Of a stretch of DNA of 64,000 nt, positions 24,643 to 33,996 are shown in pieces. The stretch is from an uncultured Lachnospiraceae bacterium (GTDB taxonomy: Bacteria > Bacillota > Clostridia > Lachnospirales > Lachnospiraceae). The translations under genes were made by a program, and so were the position numbers. The number at the start of each line of letters is the position of its first letter. Position 1 is the stretch's first letter. The notes under the pieces were generated by a model. It saw nothing but the letters and a program-made list of their open reading frames with translations, ran no database searches and was not told where the DNA came from. The stretch covers positions 1 through 64,000 of the forward strand of contig ONDV01000003.1 of assembly GCA_900316665.1 (NCBI GenBank). The letters run 5' to 3'.

Positions 24643-26295
24643 TTATTCCACGCTGATTATATAATAATATACAGGCTGACCTCCGGACTCGGTCTCCACC
24701 TCTATCTCAGGGAAATCCGACCTTATAAGATTTGCAATATCCTCAGCATCAGCAGGATTTACATCCTGTCCATAATAGATGCTGACAAGACTTGATTCTT
24801 CAGATATCATCTGCTTCATCATATCATGGAAAAGAGTATTCATGTCGGAAGAATTTGATATGAGTCCCTCATCTCCAATACCTATATAATCATCTTTTTT
24901 GATCTGCTTGCCGTCGATAACAGTATCTCTTACGGCATATGTAACCTCTCCGGTCTTTACCGATGACATTTCGGATATCATATTTGAAAGATTCTCTTCC
25001 GGAGTCTCATCCTGTATAAAGTTGACAAGAGCCGTAATTCCCTGCGGAATGGTCTTTGACGGAACTACCAGGATTTTTTTGTCTTTTGACATCTCAGCCG
25101 CCTGGTTTGCAGCCAGAATAATATTCTTATTATTTGGGAGCACGAAGACCGTGTCTGCATTTACTTTATCCACAGCCGAAAGAATATCACCGGCGCTTGG
25201 ATTCATGGTCTGCCCGCCGGAAATCACCTGATCAGCACCTATTTCCTTAAAGATTTCAGCCATGCCGTCTCCGGCGCATACTGCTACAAATCCCGCTTTG
25301 GCTTTTTCGGCTGATATTTCCTTTTGAGAAGCATCAGAAGCATCCTCTGTCTCAAGATTTTCTTTATTTTCAGACTTAACTACAGGCTTTGTGTTTACGA
25401 TGGATATTTCATCAATAATTCCAAGTGAAACCGCCTTTGTAAGAACTTCACCAGGCACATTGGTATCTATGGAAGTCTCTATAAAAGAATCATTATTAAT
25501 ATTTGTGAAATTAACACCTACGGCAGCGAGGAATTTATTATATTCCTCTTTTCTCTTCTCTAAAGTCTGACCTTCCGGATAAAGCTTGAAAGACATATGA
25601 TATCTGTACTGAGCAGCATCTTCTGATGCCTTTTCTTTACCGTCATCAGTGTCTTTGATCGTAAGATCTATATCCCTGCCATTCAGAAAATCAAGGGCGC
25701 CTCTTAAGATTTCAAGAAGTCCGGCGCCGCCTGAATCCACGACTCCTGCTTCTTTCAAAACAGGAAGCATATCCGGCGTCTCCTTTAATGTTGCCTCAGC
25801 TTCATTGAATACATCAGAAAGAAATACAATTATATCATCAGTCTCTTTTGCTGACTCTATTCCCTTGTCGGCGGCTCTTCTTGCGACTGTAAGGATCGTA
25901 CCTTCCTTCGGCTTCATAACAGCCTTATAGGCAGTCTCTGCAGCCCGATCAAACGATTCGGCAAGTATTGGAACCGTGATCTCGTCAGAAGTCTTCACTA
26001 CTTTTGTAAATCCGCGGAGAAGCTGCGATAAGATAACACCTGAATTTCCGCGTGCGCCTCTTAATGAACCTCCGGATATAGCCTTGCAAAGCGCCTTCAT
26101 ATCAGGATCGCTGCCAAGAGCAATAACTTCCCTTGCGGCAGACATAACCGTCATAGTCATATTTGTACCGGTATCACCATCAGGTACGGGAAAAACATTC
26201 AGTTCATTGATCTCGGAACTTCTCTTCTCAAGATATTTCGCTCCGGCCAGATACATCTTTGCAAGTACGCCGGCTCTTATTGATTTTATCTCCAC
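24643..26295 (-). CDS. fakA: DAK2-domain protein (FakA / YloV family)
   Basis: The family includes FakA, the kinase subunit that phosphorylates fatty acids presented by FakB (DegV) proteins. The 550-aa protein has the DhaL/DAK2 ATP-binding domain (about 1-200; NVFPVPDGDTGTNM, GARGNSGVILSQ, DSGGAGL) and the C-terminal region (about 330-550; GDGMAEIF, NNKNIILAA). GTG 26295 has a GAGGAG upstream. The order gls24-fakA-recG is the usual one. No fakB gene lies in the window. Confidence 0.9.
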   Translation of the reverse strand: MEIKSIRAGVLAKMYLAGAKYLEKRSSEINELNVFPVPDGDTGTNMTMTVMSAAREVIALGSDPDMKALCKAISGGSLRGARGNSGVILSQLLRGFTKVVKTSDEITVPILAESFDRAAETAYKAVMKPKEGTILTVARRAADKGIESAKETDDIIVFLSDVFNEAEATLKETPDMLPVLKEAGVVDSGGAGLLEILRGALDFLNGRDIDLTIKDTDDGKEKASEDAAQYRYHMSFKLYPEGQTLEKRKEEYNKFLAAVGVNFTNINNDSFIETSIDTNVPGEVLTKAVSLGIIDEISIVNTKPVVKSENKENLETEDASDASQKEISAEKAKAGFVAVCAGDGMAEIFKEIGADQVISGGQTMNPSAGDILSAVDKVNADTVFVLPNNKNIILAANQAAEMSKDKKILVVPSKTIPQGITALVNFIQDETPEENLSNMISEMSSVKTGEVTYAVRDTVIDGKQIKKDDYIGIGDEGLISNSSDMNTLFHDMMKQMISEESSLVSIYYGQDVNPADAEDIANLIRSDFPEIEVETESGGQPVYYYIISVE

Positions 26296-26305
26296 AATAT
26301 TCTCC

Positions 26306-26665
26306 TCAGTCGATTACTCTTACACCTTCTACGAAGATATTAATTTTCTTCACAGTAAGTCCTGTATACTCTTCAACCTTATATTTAACAGTCTCTTTCA
26401 GATTGTCGCAAACAGTGCTGATGCTTACGCCGAAAGAAACTATCACATGAAAGTCCAGAGAAATACCGTTGTTATCGTCCATGGTCACGGAGATTCCATG
26501 TGAAAGGTAATCCTTTTTCAGAAGTTTCACAAGGCCGTCCTTAATATTAACAGCCGCCATGCCTACGATACCGAAGCATTCAACGGCCACTGAACCGGCA
26601 TATGTCGCTATGACATCATTATCGATTATCACGCGGCCAAGTCTGGTCTCAATCTGTCCCTGCAT
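26306..26665 (-). CDS. Asp23/Gls24 family envelope-stress protein
   Basis: A 119-aa protein of the Asp23 (alkaline shock protein) family, similar to Bacillus YloU. It starts GQIETRLGRVIIDNDVIATYAG and carries the VxVxFGVSI middle and a KINIFVEGVRV end. These proteins are linked to cell-envelope homeostasis. YloU-YloV-RecG order is conserved in Firmicutes. It is first in that three-gene unit. Confidence 0.93.
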   Translation of the reverse strand: MQGQIETRLGRVIIDNDVIATYAGSVAVECFGIVGMAAVNIKDGLVKLLKKDYLSHGISVTMDDNNGISLDFHVIVSFGVSISTVCDNLKETVKYKVEEYTGLTVKKINIFVEGVRVID

Positions 26666-26701
26666 AAAAGCCTCCAGTCAATATAATAATAAACTACTTC
26701 T

Positions 26702-26729
26702 ATTATAAAAGATTTCAGCTGAAAAACAA
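26702..26729 (-). promoter_or_regulatory. Predicted promoter of the gls24-fakA-recG unit
   Basis: TTGTTT (26724-26729), a 16-base spacer and TATAAT (26702-26707) on the minus strand, about 35 bases before the start codon. It faces away from the rpmB promoter. Confidence 0.65.
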
Positions 26730-26753
26730 TTGTTAATTCAATATGTTTTTTAC

Positions 26754-26782
26754 TTGCTTTTTTATATTCATTCTGATAAACT
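26754..26782 (+). promoter_or_regulatory. Possible promoter of rpmB
   Basis: TTGCTT (26754-26759), 17 bases, TAAACT (26777-26782). The match is modest; the divergent position and correct spacing support it. Confidence 0.35.
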
Positions 26783-26835
26783 GTCAAGAGTTGCGGATAT
26801 TACGCACTTAATCTGATCTCAAGGAGGTGTTACGG

Positions 26836-27021
26836 ATGGCAAAATGTGCAGTATGCGGTAAGGGTTCTCACTTCGGAATCAAAGTGAGCCATTCTCACAG
26901 AAGATCAAACCGTATGTGGAAGTCAAATGTAAAGTCTGTCAAGTGTGTTGTAAACGGCACCCCGAAGAGACTCTATGTATGTGCTTCATGTCTCAGATCC
27001 GGAGCGGTTGAACGCGCATAA
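26836..27021 (+). CDS. rpmB: 50S ribosomal protein L28
   Basis: A 61-aa 50S protein. It starts MAKCAVCGKGSHFG and has the Firmicutes-type zinc-binding CxxC pairs (CAVC near the start, CASC near the end). ATG 26836 follows a near-perfect AAGGAGGTG; an in-frame upstream start would include the Shine-Dalgarno sequence and is rejected. It is a single-gene transcript closed by a strong terminator. Confidence 0.97.
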   Translation: MAKCAVCGKGSHFGIKVSHSHRRSNRMWKSNVKSVKCVVNGTPKRLYVCASCLRSGAVERA

Positions 27022-27030
27022 AGATCTGTC

Positions 27031-27069
27031 AAAAATACAGAACCGGTTTTTCGCCGGTTCTGTTTTTTT
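27031..27069 (+). terminator. Terminator between rpmB and gerW
   Basis: ACAGAACCGG and CCGGTTCTGT form a 10-bp stem (27037-27063) followed by seven T on the plus strand. On the minus strand the stem is followed by TATTTTTG, so it probably stops transcription both ways. Confidence 0.88.
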
Positions 27070-27135
27070 GTCCAATGATATTATGAAAGCAGATAAAACC
27101 CCATCAAGCCTTTTCTGCCGGAATATATGTCTTTG

Positions 27136-27507
27136 TTACTCTTCTTCCTTGCTGTCTTTCTTGTCTTTCTTGTCTTTATGTCCGGTGAAACGGTCAAGGA
27201 TCCCCGGCACCATATCTACTATTTTTTCAAACCCCTTTTCAGAATCAATCTTCACGAGACGCGCATTGCCGTTTTGAATTATAATAACAGCGTCCGGTCT
27301 CATCTTTCCGCCAAGTCCGCCGCCGCCGTTTGCCTGATCATTTCCGAATACACCGGCTCCAACTCCAAATGACACATCCGCAAGAGGAATAATAACAGTA
27401 TCGCCAACGTTTATCGGTTCGCCCGCTACTGTTTTTGAAGTCAGAAAAGACTCCAGCCCTTCAAAGAGAGATTCTACAGTTGTCTTGAATTTTTCCTGTT
27501 CTGCCAT
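27136..27507 (-). CDS. GerW-family spore protein (YtfJ)
   Basis: YtfJ/GerW is a sporulation-linked protein needed for normal germination in Bacillus. The 123-aa protein shows the family core VGDTVIIPLADVSFGVGAG and a Gly-rich segment (GGGGLGGKM), then MRPDAVIIIQNG. The C-terminus is a short Lys/Asp/Glu tail. It pairs with the DUF2953 protein upstream (one-base overlap), which matches the ytfI-ytfJ arrangement. This suggests the organism, or its ancestor, forms spores. Confidence 0.88.
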   Translation of the reverse strand: MAEQEKFKTTVESLFEGLESFLTSKTVAGEPINVGDTVIIPLADVSFGVGAGVFGNDQANGGGGLGGKMRPDAVIIIQNGNARLVKIDSEKGFEKIVDMVPGILDRFTGHKDKKDKKDSKEEE

Positions 27508-28295
27508 TACTCTTTCCCTTTCACTGCATTTATTAACTGCCTTACATCATAATTTAATAATATCCTGATCAGATATATGATCACTACAATAATTATTATA
27601 TGTCCGTGTGCTTCAATATGTCCATTGAAATATATATCTTCTCCGGTAAAATCAGGCTCGATCCTTAAACCTTTCATATATGAAAACGGCATTACCGAAA
27701 AGAAACCTGTAACATATCCCGTAAGATCCGGATATCCTGTCGAATATGATATCCTGCTGTCCTTAAAATGAATACGAAAGGATTTTATTATTCCAACAAC
27801 ATTCTTTATTATATGACTGATGGCTGATGCGAATTTCACATCTTTAAAATTTTTTATCTTGGATAAAACAGCATCAATTGATGTTTTCTTTTTCTTCTTA
27901 CTTCCTGAGACGGATTTATTTTTTACCTTTTTACGAAAAGAAGGCTTCCTGCCATTTCTTGCAGCAGAATCAGTTTCTTTCTCCTTTGATTTCTTTTCTT
28001 CTTTATTAAGCGCTGACGGACTCTTGCCATCCTCATTGTCATCATCTACTGAGTCAGGTTCATTATCATTAAATAAAGGTATTTTTATAAACCCGAGTAT
28101 CCTTACAGCAAGACCGTCACATGATGTACTGCTGTATTTAACAGATATGACATGAAGCATGGTATGAGCTGAAAAATAAAATTTATTCTCATCACCAAAC
28201 GCAGCTTTAATTTTAAATGAGACCGGTTCAAGCAGTATTAATCCAATTATTATCAGAATGATAATAAGAATCATTACTATTATCCTGACAATCAA
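27507..28295 (-). CDS. DUF2953 membrane protein (YtfI-like)
   Basis: A 262-aa protein with an N-terminal hydrophobic segment (about 3-22), a long Lys/Ser/Glu-rich linker (about 75-140, including KSVSGSKKKKK), and a second hydrophobic stretch near residues 230-250. The C-terminal region (YPDLTGYVTGFFS) is typical of DUF2953. The family's role is unknown beyond its link to GerW and sporulation. The start is TTG 28295, supported by GAGGTGA eight bases upstream and by a 4-base overlap (TTGA) with the gene before. Confidence 0.75.
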   Translation of the reverse strand: MIVRIIVMILIIILIIIGLILLEPVSFKIKAAFGDENKFYFSAHTMLHVISVKYSSTSCDGLAVRILGFIKIPLFNDNEPDSVDDDNEDGKSPSALNKEEKKSKEKETDSAARNGRKPSFRKKVKNKSVSGSKKKKKTSIDAVLSKIKNFKDVKFASAISHIIKNVVGIIKSFRIHFKDSRISYSTGYPDLTGYVTGFFSVMPFSYMKGLRIEPDFTGEDIYFNGHIEAHGHIIIIVVIIYLIRILLNYDVRQLINAVKGKE

Positions 28296-28633
28296 ACAAT
28301 CACCTCATCTCCGGTTCTTTTTTTAATGTAATCGCGAACATTATTGTCAATAGCTGAATATGCTTCGGCAAAAAGAAAGAGGATCATCTCATAAGCTTCA
28401 TCTTTAGAGAAAGCGACACCGATAAGAACAGAATTATCATAAAGCTCTCTGTTTCTCACATATTCCGCCTGACTTATCACATAAAGAAGCTCTCCCTTAA
28501 GGGGTGATGTGAAGATGAAACGGATATTTTTATCGAGCCTGATATGAGACTTTTTTCTCATATTCTTTATTATACCCGGCAGGGAATTCCTGTCCATAGC
28601 AGAACCCATAAGCAGCGGTTGAAAAAATTTCAT
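28292..28633 (-). CDS. Unknown 113-aa protein in the PBP2-GerW cluster
   Basis: I do not recognise this protein. It is soluble, with a basic N-terminal half (NMRKKSHIRLDKNIRF) and a helix-rich, more acidic second half (FSKDEAYEMILFLFAEAYSAIDNNVRDYI). No cysteine pairs, signal peptide or membrane helix are seen. It overlaps the PBP2 gene by 4 bases upstream and the DUF2953 gene by 4 bases downstream, so it is almost certainly translated with them. Its position suggests a role in cell wall or spore formation, but that is inference only. Confidence 0.7.
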   Translation of the reverse strand: MKFFQPLLMGSAMDRNSLPGIIKNMRKKSHIRLDKNIRFIFTSPLKGELLYVISQAEYVRNRELYDNSVLIGVAFSKDEAYEMILFLFAEAYSAIDNNVRDYIKKRTGDEVIV

Positions 28634-30057
28634 TTCTTATACCATTCCTCCAGCAGTGATTTTACAAGAGATATAGCCGCGGGAGAATAATGCTCGCTTC
28701 CTTCAGCCACAGCCGCGAAAGCTATTGGTTTCTCTCCATTAGGATCTGTCGCAAAACCGGTAAAAAGAGAATTCGTAACATTCCCGTCTCCTATCTGAGC
28801 AGTTCCGGTCTTTCCGTAAGCCATATAGGCTCCTGTATTCAACCTTCTGCCGGTGCCGTGAGTCACTACATTTCTCATGAAATTCTGCAGTTCTGCAGCT
28901 TCATCCCTTGTCATAAGATCTGTGTATCTTTTGACTGAATGGGATGAAACGGTCTTTCCGTCAGCTGACACTACAGAACTTACCATATAAGGTTCCATAA
29001 GGGTACCCTCGTTATAAATCGATGCTGAAATAAGCATCATGTGATAAGGCGAAATATGTGTATTGCCCTGACCAAAAGCCGTTGCCATCACGAGAGAACT
29101 GCTGTCGCCATTCTTTAGAGAAAAACTGCTTTTAACCGTCCCATCAATGTCTCCCGGAAGTTTTTTATTAAAAAGTAAAGATGAAGCAGTCTTTCTGTAA
29201 CTGTCAATATCAAGCTTCAGTCCAATCTGTGAAAAAGCCACATTGCAAGAATTATAGAAGGCAGCCAATGTATTCTCGCTGCCATGCCTCTCGCCTCCGG
29301 CACAGTGAACAGTATATCCCTTGTATGTATAGGCTCCGTTACAGTTGAATCTGTCATTCTCACTGCCGCCTTCCCTCAGATATTCTAGCAGGGTGACGAT
29401 CTTAAAAGTAGATCCCGGAGTATATCTTCCCTGAACGGCACGGTTAAAAAGAGGCGAGCCGTTATCTGAGGAATTTACAAGACTGTTCCAGTCTTCTGAA
29501 ATGGTATTTGGATCATAATCAGGCTTTGATACGGAACACAATACAGCTCCTGTTTCAGGATCCATTGCTATGAGAGCGCCTTTTATGTTGCTGCCGAAAG
29601 CGTTATAGACCGCCTGCTGAAGAGAAGGAGAAAGTGTTGTATTAATATTGTCGCCCGGCAGCTTTTTATCATTAAGATTTTTTTTGCTCTTGGAGATTAT
29701 ATTGTCATGCGACTTCATAAGCGTCTCGTTCTCGGTCTTTTCAAGGCCTCCGGTTCCTGCTCCGGTATAACCGACAATTTGAGAAAAGACACTGCCGTAA
29801 GGATAGGATCTTATCTCTTTTCCATTCGCATCAATAGTATTCCTGGCCAGGACGCTTCCGTCTCCTGCGTAAATTACTCCTCTTTCCACATCTTCCGCTT
29901 TTTTTGCGTTTACGGGATTATAGGCGCTTTTAAGATACCTTTCACTTCCGATTGCGAGAAACCATGTAAAATAAGCTGTCAGGACCAGAAATACAAAGAA
30001 TATTGAGAAGGTAAGAATAAATATGGATGTGCGCTGCTTATTACTTTCCTGATTCAT
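28630..30057 (-). CDS. Class B penicillin-binding protein (transpeptidase)
   Basis: Cross-links peptidoglycan as partner of a SEDS glycosyltransferase. The 475-aa protein has an N-terminal membrane anchor (about 11-35), a dimerisation region, and the transpeptidase domain with Ser216-x-x-Lys219 (GSTFK), Ser270-Cys-Asn272 and the KTGTAQ triad near residue 420. Overlaps the FtsW/RodA gene by 4 bases, which fits a SEDS-bPBP pair. Whether it serves elongation, division or sporulation is not decided by sequence. Confidence 0.92.
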   Translation of the reverse strand: MNQESNKQRTSIFILTFSIFFVFLVLTAYFTWFLAIGSERYLKSAYNPVNAKKAEDVERGVIYAGDGSVLARNTIDANGKEIRSYPYGSVFSQIVGYTGAGTGGLEKTENETLMKSHDNIISKSKKNLNDKKLPGDNINTTLSPSLQQAVYNAFGSNIKGALIAMDPETGAVLCSVSKPDYDPNTISEDWNSLVNSSDNGSPLFNRAVQGRYTPGSTFKIVTLLEYLREGGSENDRFNCNGAYTYKGYTVHCAGGERHGSENTLAAFYNSCNVAFSQIGLKLDIDSYRKTASSLLFNKKLPGDIDGTVKSSFSLKNGDSSSLVMATAFGQGNTHISPYHMMLISASIYNEGTLMEPYMVSSVVSADGKTVSSHSVKRYTDLMTRDEAAELQNFMRNVVTHGTGRRLNTGAYMAYGKTGTAQIGDGNVTNSLFTGFATDPNGEKPIAFAAVAEGSEHYSPAAISLVKSLLEEWYKK

Positions 30058-31376
30058 TTTTTCCTCCTCTCCGGTCTGGCTGAATACATACCCTGAATAA
30101 TTGAAAATGTGATAAATGATGCCATAAGGGAGCTGCCTCCATAACTTATGAAGGGCAGAGTCACACCAGTAGACGGTATGAATTTTATTACTCCTCCGAT
30201 GGATAAAAACAGCTGAAATCCGTAGGATATTCCAAGTCCTGAAGCCAAAAGTCTGTCAAAACCGGATCTTGTGACGACTGAAATATTCATGATAAGGATA
30301 AAACATGATACGCAAAGGAAAATCAGTATTATGGCAAAGAGACCGCCCATCTCCTCTGAGATAGCTGAAAAGACAAAGTCTTTTGACACTACCGGTATCC
30401 TCTCCGGCACACCCTTTAAAAGGCCTGTTCCGAACCAGCTTCCTGAACTTATGGCAAAAAGCGACTGGCACATCTGATATCCTGAAGTTTCAAAGTGGGA
30501 CAGTGGATCTATCCAGGCAGTAATTCTTGTCGATATATGGGAAAATACAGTCGAAAGCAGAATCAGAGATGATGCCAGCGCAGCTCCGCTTCCAATGATA
30601 ATAAGAATATTTCCGGACCAGACATAATAAATTCCTGCCATTATTACAAAGATGATGCCGGCGCCTCCGAGATCTCTGTTTGCCATAAGAATAAGTATAT
30701 GAAGCAGAGAAATCATAAATATAGCGAAGGAAAACATTTTGCTCTTGTTTTTGTCGGCCTGGCAAAGCCCTGCTGCGAGGAAGAGAGAAAAGAGAATCTT
30801 CACAAATTCTATAGGCTGGAATGATATTGGGCCTATCCTTAAGGAAAGTTTTGCGCCGTATTCTATCCGTCCGAGAACAGCCACCAGAAGCAGCATCATG
30901 AGTCCTGTTATGGCGAACAAAAAGGCAAATCTGTCGATTCTTTCTCCTGATTTGAAAAGGAATGCAATAATAAAGAAAAGCGCCATGCCAAAAGATGCCA
31001 TTATAAGCTGCTTAATGAAATATCCGGATGAGAGTCTTGACTGAATCAAAAAACCTATGGACATAAGCATCAGCATATGATTGAAAAGAAGCCTGCTTGA
31101 ATCAGGAAGAATCTTTACAAAAAGGATTATGAAAACAGCGAAATACAAGAAGAGGATCAGGGCTTCCAGAAGATAAAAAAAGCTTCTGGAATTGGCGAAA
31201 AGCACAGTATATCCTACCGCTATAAAAAAGAACATCAATATATTTTGTCTCATATATAGAAGCGAGCGTGATCTTCTGCTGCTGCCGCTTCTTATGGATA
31301 AATATGCGTCAAACGTATATAGAGCCATTATAATAAGAAGTACATATCTTGACGCGTCAGTTACTATTCGTGGCAC
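30054..31376 (-). CDS. FtsW/RodA/SpoVE family SEDS protein
   Basis: A membrane glycosyltransferase that polymerises lipid II. The 440-aa protein has about ten hydrophobic segments and family motifs such as the GRIEYGAKLSLRIGPISFQPIEF segment in its middle and FIPSTGVTLPFISYGGSS near the end. GTG 31376 follows GGAG by 7 bases, just after the U32 gene. It is paired with the class B PBP downstream. The N-terminal half is more divergent than the end. Confidence 0.92.
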   Translation of the reverse strand: MPRIVTDASRYVLLIIMALYTFDAYLSIRSGSSRRSRSLLYMRQNILMFFFIAVGYTVLFANSRSFFYLLEALILFLYFAVFIILFVKILPDSSRLLFNHMLMLMSIGFLIQSRLSSGYFIKQLIMASFGMALFFIIAFLFKSGERIDRFAFLFAITGLMMLLLVAVLGRIEYGAKLSLRIGPISFQPIEFVKILFSLFLAAGLCQADKNKSKMFSFAIFMISLLHILILMANRDLGGAGIIFVIMAGIYYVWSGNILIIIGSGAALASSLILLSTVFSHISTRITAWIDPLSHFETSGYQMCQSLFAISSGSWFGTGLLKGVPERIPVVSKDFVFSAISEEMGGLFAIILIFLCVSCFILIMNISVVTRSGFDRLLASGLGISYGFQLFLSIGGVIKFIPSTGVTLPFISYGGSSLMASFITFSIIQGMYSARPERRKK

Positions 31377-33553
31377 TACATTACTCCTTTGAAAAAGTGT
31401 CCGTATGTATAGGAATGAACCGGTTCAGAAGGAATTCCTTTTAGAAAACAGTCTCTGTACATTCGAAGGACATTTGTCACATCATCTTCGGTCTCAGTAG
31501 TAAAATATAATGAATAAGCTCCAGGTTTTAAGGAAAGCGCACTTTCAGGCTTTGGAAACAGGGTATAAATATTTGCATTATAGACCGTATTCATACATAT
31601 CGAGCAGTCATTTATTACAGGCATTCTTGCCTTTGTTCTGTCTTCGAGAAATAAGATGCCCGGAGTCTTCTTACATGATAAAAGATCTTTCATGGTACAA
31701 TCAGCTTTTATCATCATGGGCATACGCCCGTAAATAATCAGAGAGCTTATTTTATTATCCCTTGCTTTTATCTCACTGTTCATAAGCTCGACCGGCACTG
31801 TATCAAATCTAAATCCCAGAGACTTAAATGAAGCCTGCGAATAGGCTGACCATCCGCTTAATCGCATCGACAGTCCAATTTTATCATGGCTTATCCGGCA
31901 TGACAAAAGAAATCCCAATGAGTCATATGACTGAGCTCTGTAATAATCGAAAAAGGAGCTCCATGTATTAAGAGATCTCAGCAATTTATCGGCAATATCA
32001 GCTCTTAAAACATCCGGCATCAAAAGTCCGTACCTTCTTATTTTTGAATTAGAAGTTTTTATCTCTCTAAAGGAGTCTTTATAAGAATCATCAAGGATGA
32101 ATCTGTGTGACAAGAGGATATCGTATCTCTTGTCACTTTCTTCTAAAAACCTGCATACAGCACTAAGCTGATGGGGAGTGGATACAAGGATCTCAGTTGA
32201 AGGATCTTTTATCTCTTTTTTATTTACATCGGAGAAATTGAAAGGCAGATTTCCGGATGGTATTTCTTTTGGTTCTCTTCCGCCTGACATCAAAATAAGA
32301 AGCCTGGATAAAGATTCCCGCCTCATATTATTCAATGATTTTATGGTAAGAAAAGGTGAACCAATAACGTCAGCTTTTATTTTTCTTATGGAAAAAGGCG
32401 TCTGACCTGTCTTAATAAAATGCTTTATAACATCATCTTCACTGATGGGACAGTTTTTGGCATGACTTGACACCTGACCCTTATAATTCATGATGAAGGT
32501 GCCGTCTGAATCATAGAATAAGACTTCCGATTCCATTCCTTCCCGCACAGTGACATGGACATCTATCTCCCGTTTCAAATGCTTTTTAATATCAGCGGTA
32601 TTTGAGCTTTTCATTGAGCTGTTTTCAGCTATGAGCCCCGGACCATTATGCCTGTCAAAATAAAGATCGGTAAAACCTGACCGGTTGCCCGTCATGAGAA
32701 GCTTATTATAATCAGATTTCGTGACCTTGTAATCAGCCGGATCTTCCATAGCCAGATCGAGATAGTGTCTGTAAAGTCTTACGACGGATGAAACATATGA
32801 CTCTGTCTTCATCCTGCCTTCTATCTTGAAGGAATATACTCCGGATTCTATCATCTCGGGGATCCGTTTGATACCGGCAAGGTCTCTTGTCGAAAGAAGA
32901 CAGGAAGGATTCTTTGAGATAGGATTATTATTAATATCAAAAGCTTTATAAGAAAGTCTGCATGGCTGGGCGCACCTGCCTCTGTTTCCGCTCCTGCCAC
33001 CAAGGAATGATGACATGAGACACTGACCTGAATATGATATGCATAGAGCACCGTGCAGAAAACATTCGAGCTCTGCGCCTGTCTTTTTATGAATCTGCTT
33101 TATTTCACTAAGAGACAGCTCTCTTGCAAGCACTATCCTTGATGCTCCCAATTCTTTAAGATAGGAAACGCCATATTCGGAAGTTACTGACATCTGAGTG
33201 CTTACATGAATGGGCAGATCAGGAAAACAGCTTTTTATCAAAAAAAATACACCTATGTCCTGAACAAGTACTGCATCAATGCCGGCATTATAATAAAATT
33301 CAAGATAATCGATAAGGTCGTCCTCGACTTCCCTGTCTTTCAGGAGAGTATTAAGAGTAAGATAGCATTTTCTTCCGAACAAGTGAGCATATCTTATACC
33401 GTTTTCAGCATCTTCTCTTGAAAAATTATCAGCATAAGCCCTTGCGCCGAACTTATCCCCGCCGAAATATACTGCATCAGCTCCTGCCGTCACAGCGGTC
33501 TTTAAGATATCAAGATTTCCGGCAGGTGCAAGCAGTTCAGTCTGCTTTTCCAT
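31376..33553 (-). CDS. U32-family protein, long form (tRNA/rRNA hydroxylation type)
   Basis: The U32 family was long annotated as peptidase. Characterised members (TrhP, RlhA) act in tRNA or 23S rRNA hydroxylation. The 725-aa protein carries the core at residues 1-300: LLAPAGNLDILKTAV, VQDIGV, ECFLHGALCISYSGQC and GRCAQPCR cysteines, likely for an Fe-S cluster. An extra C-terminal region of about 400 residues resembles the DUF3656 extension. It overlaps zapA by 17 bases. Confidence 0.88.
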   Translation of the reverse strand: MEKQTELLAPAGNLDILKTAVTAGADAVYFGGDKFGARAYADNFSREDAENGIRYAHLFGRKCYLTLNTLLKDREVEDDLIDYLEFYYNAGIDAVLVQDIGVFFLIKSCFPDLPIHVSTQMSVTSEYGVSYLKELGASRIVLARELSLSEIKQIHKKTGAELECFLHGALCISYSGQCLMSSFLGGRSGNRGRCAQPCRLSYKAFDINNNPISKNPSCLLSTRDLAGIKRIPEMIESGVYSFKIEGRMKTESYVSSVVRLYRHYLDLAMEDPADYKVTKSDYNKLLMTGNRSGFTDLYFDRHNGPGLIAENSSMKSSNTADIKKHLKREIDVHVTVREGMESEVLFYDSDGTFIMNYKGQVSSHAKNCPISEDDVIKHFIKTGQTPFSIRKIKADVIGSPFLTIKSLNNMRRESLSRLLILMSGGREPKEIPSGNLPFNFSDVNKKEIKDPSTEILVSTPHQLSAVCRFLEESDKRYDILLSHRFILDDSYKDSFREIKTSNSKIRRYGLLMPDVLRADIADKLLRSLNTWSSFFDYYRAQSYDSLGFLLSCRISHDKIGLSMRLSGWSAYSQASFKSLGFRFDTVPVELMNSEIKARDNKISSLIIYGRMPMMIKADCTMKDLLSCKKTPGILFLEDRTKARMPVINDCSICMNTVYNANIYTLFPKPESALSLKPGAYSLYFTTETEDDVTNVLRMYRDCFLKGIPSEPVHSYTYGHFFKGVM

Positions 33554-33896
33554 TTTTATTTAAAGCCTTTACCTTATCTTCAAGCTCGTTTATTTTTACA
33601 TTCATATTCACAAGATCCTGCTTCAGCTTGCAGATCTCCTGATCCTTCATGCTGATGTCATTCTCTGCATTTACTACACGTTCACGTGCCTTGAAAAGAT
33701 CGTCTGCTATGTTCAGCTCCAGAAGGACTGTCTTCATATCCCGGCTCAGTTCTTTATAATAATCAAGTCCCTTTACTTCATCTATTTTTCCGTTCAGATA
33801 CGCAGCTACCTTCTGCAGATATTCGGGCTCTTCATAGCCGCTTAAAGTGTACATATTACCATCGATTATCACATCAATGCTTTTCTTTGCTGACAT
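33537..33896 (-). CDS. zapA: Cell division protein ZapA
   Basis: ZapA bundles FtsZ filaments at the division site. The 119-aa protein has the N-terminal ZapA head (about 1-65; VIIDGNMYTLSGYEEPEYLQKVA-like) and a C-terminal coiled coil (about 70-115). Its end overlaps the U32 gene by 17 bases. It is the first gene of the zapA-U32-FtsW-PBP unit. Confidence 0.9.
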   Translation of the reverse strand: MSAKKSIDVIIDGNMYTLSGYEEPEYLQKVAAYLNGKIDEVKGLDYYKELSRDMKTVLLELNIADDLFKARERVVNAENDISMKDQEICKLKQDLVNMNVKINELEDKVKALNKNGKAD

Positions 33897-33996
33897 AAAA
33901 AACCTCCGCTTAAATTTTTTGATCAGTCGGAACTAAAAAGTACATTTACACACATTTAAAATTACGCGTGGCATACCATTTTTAATAAGTATAACC

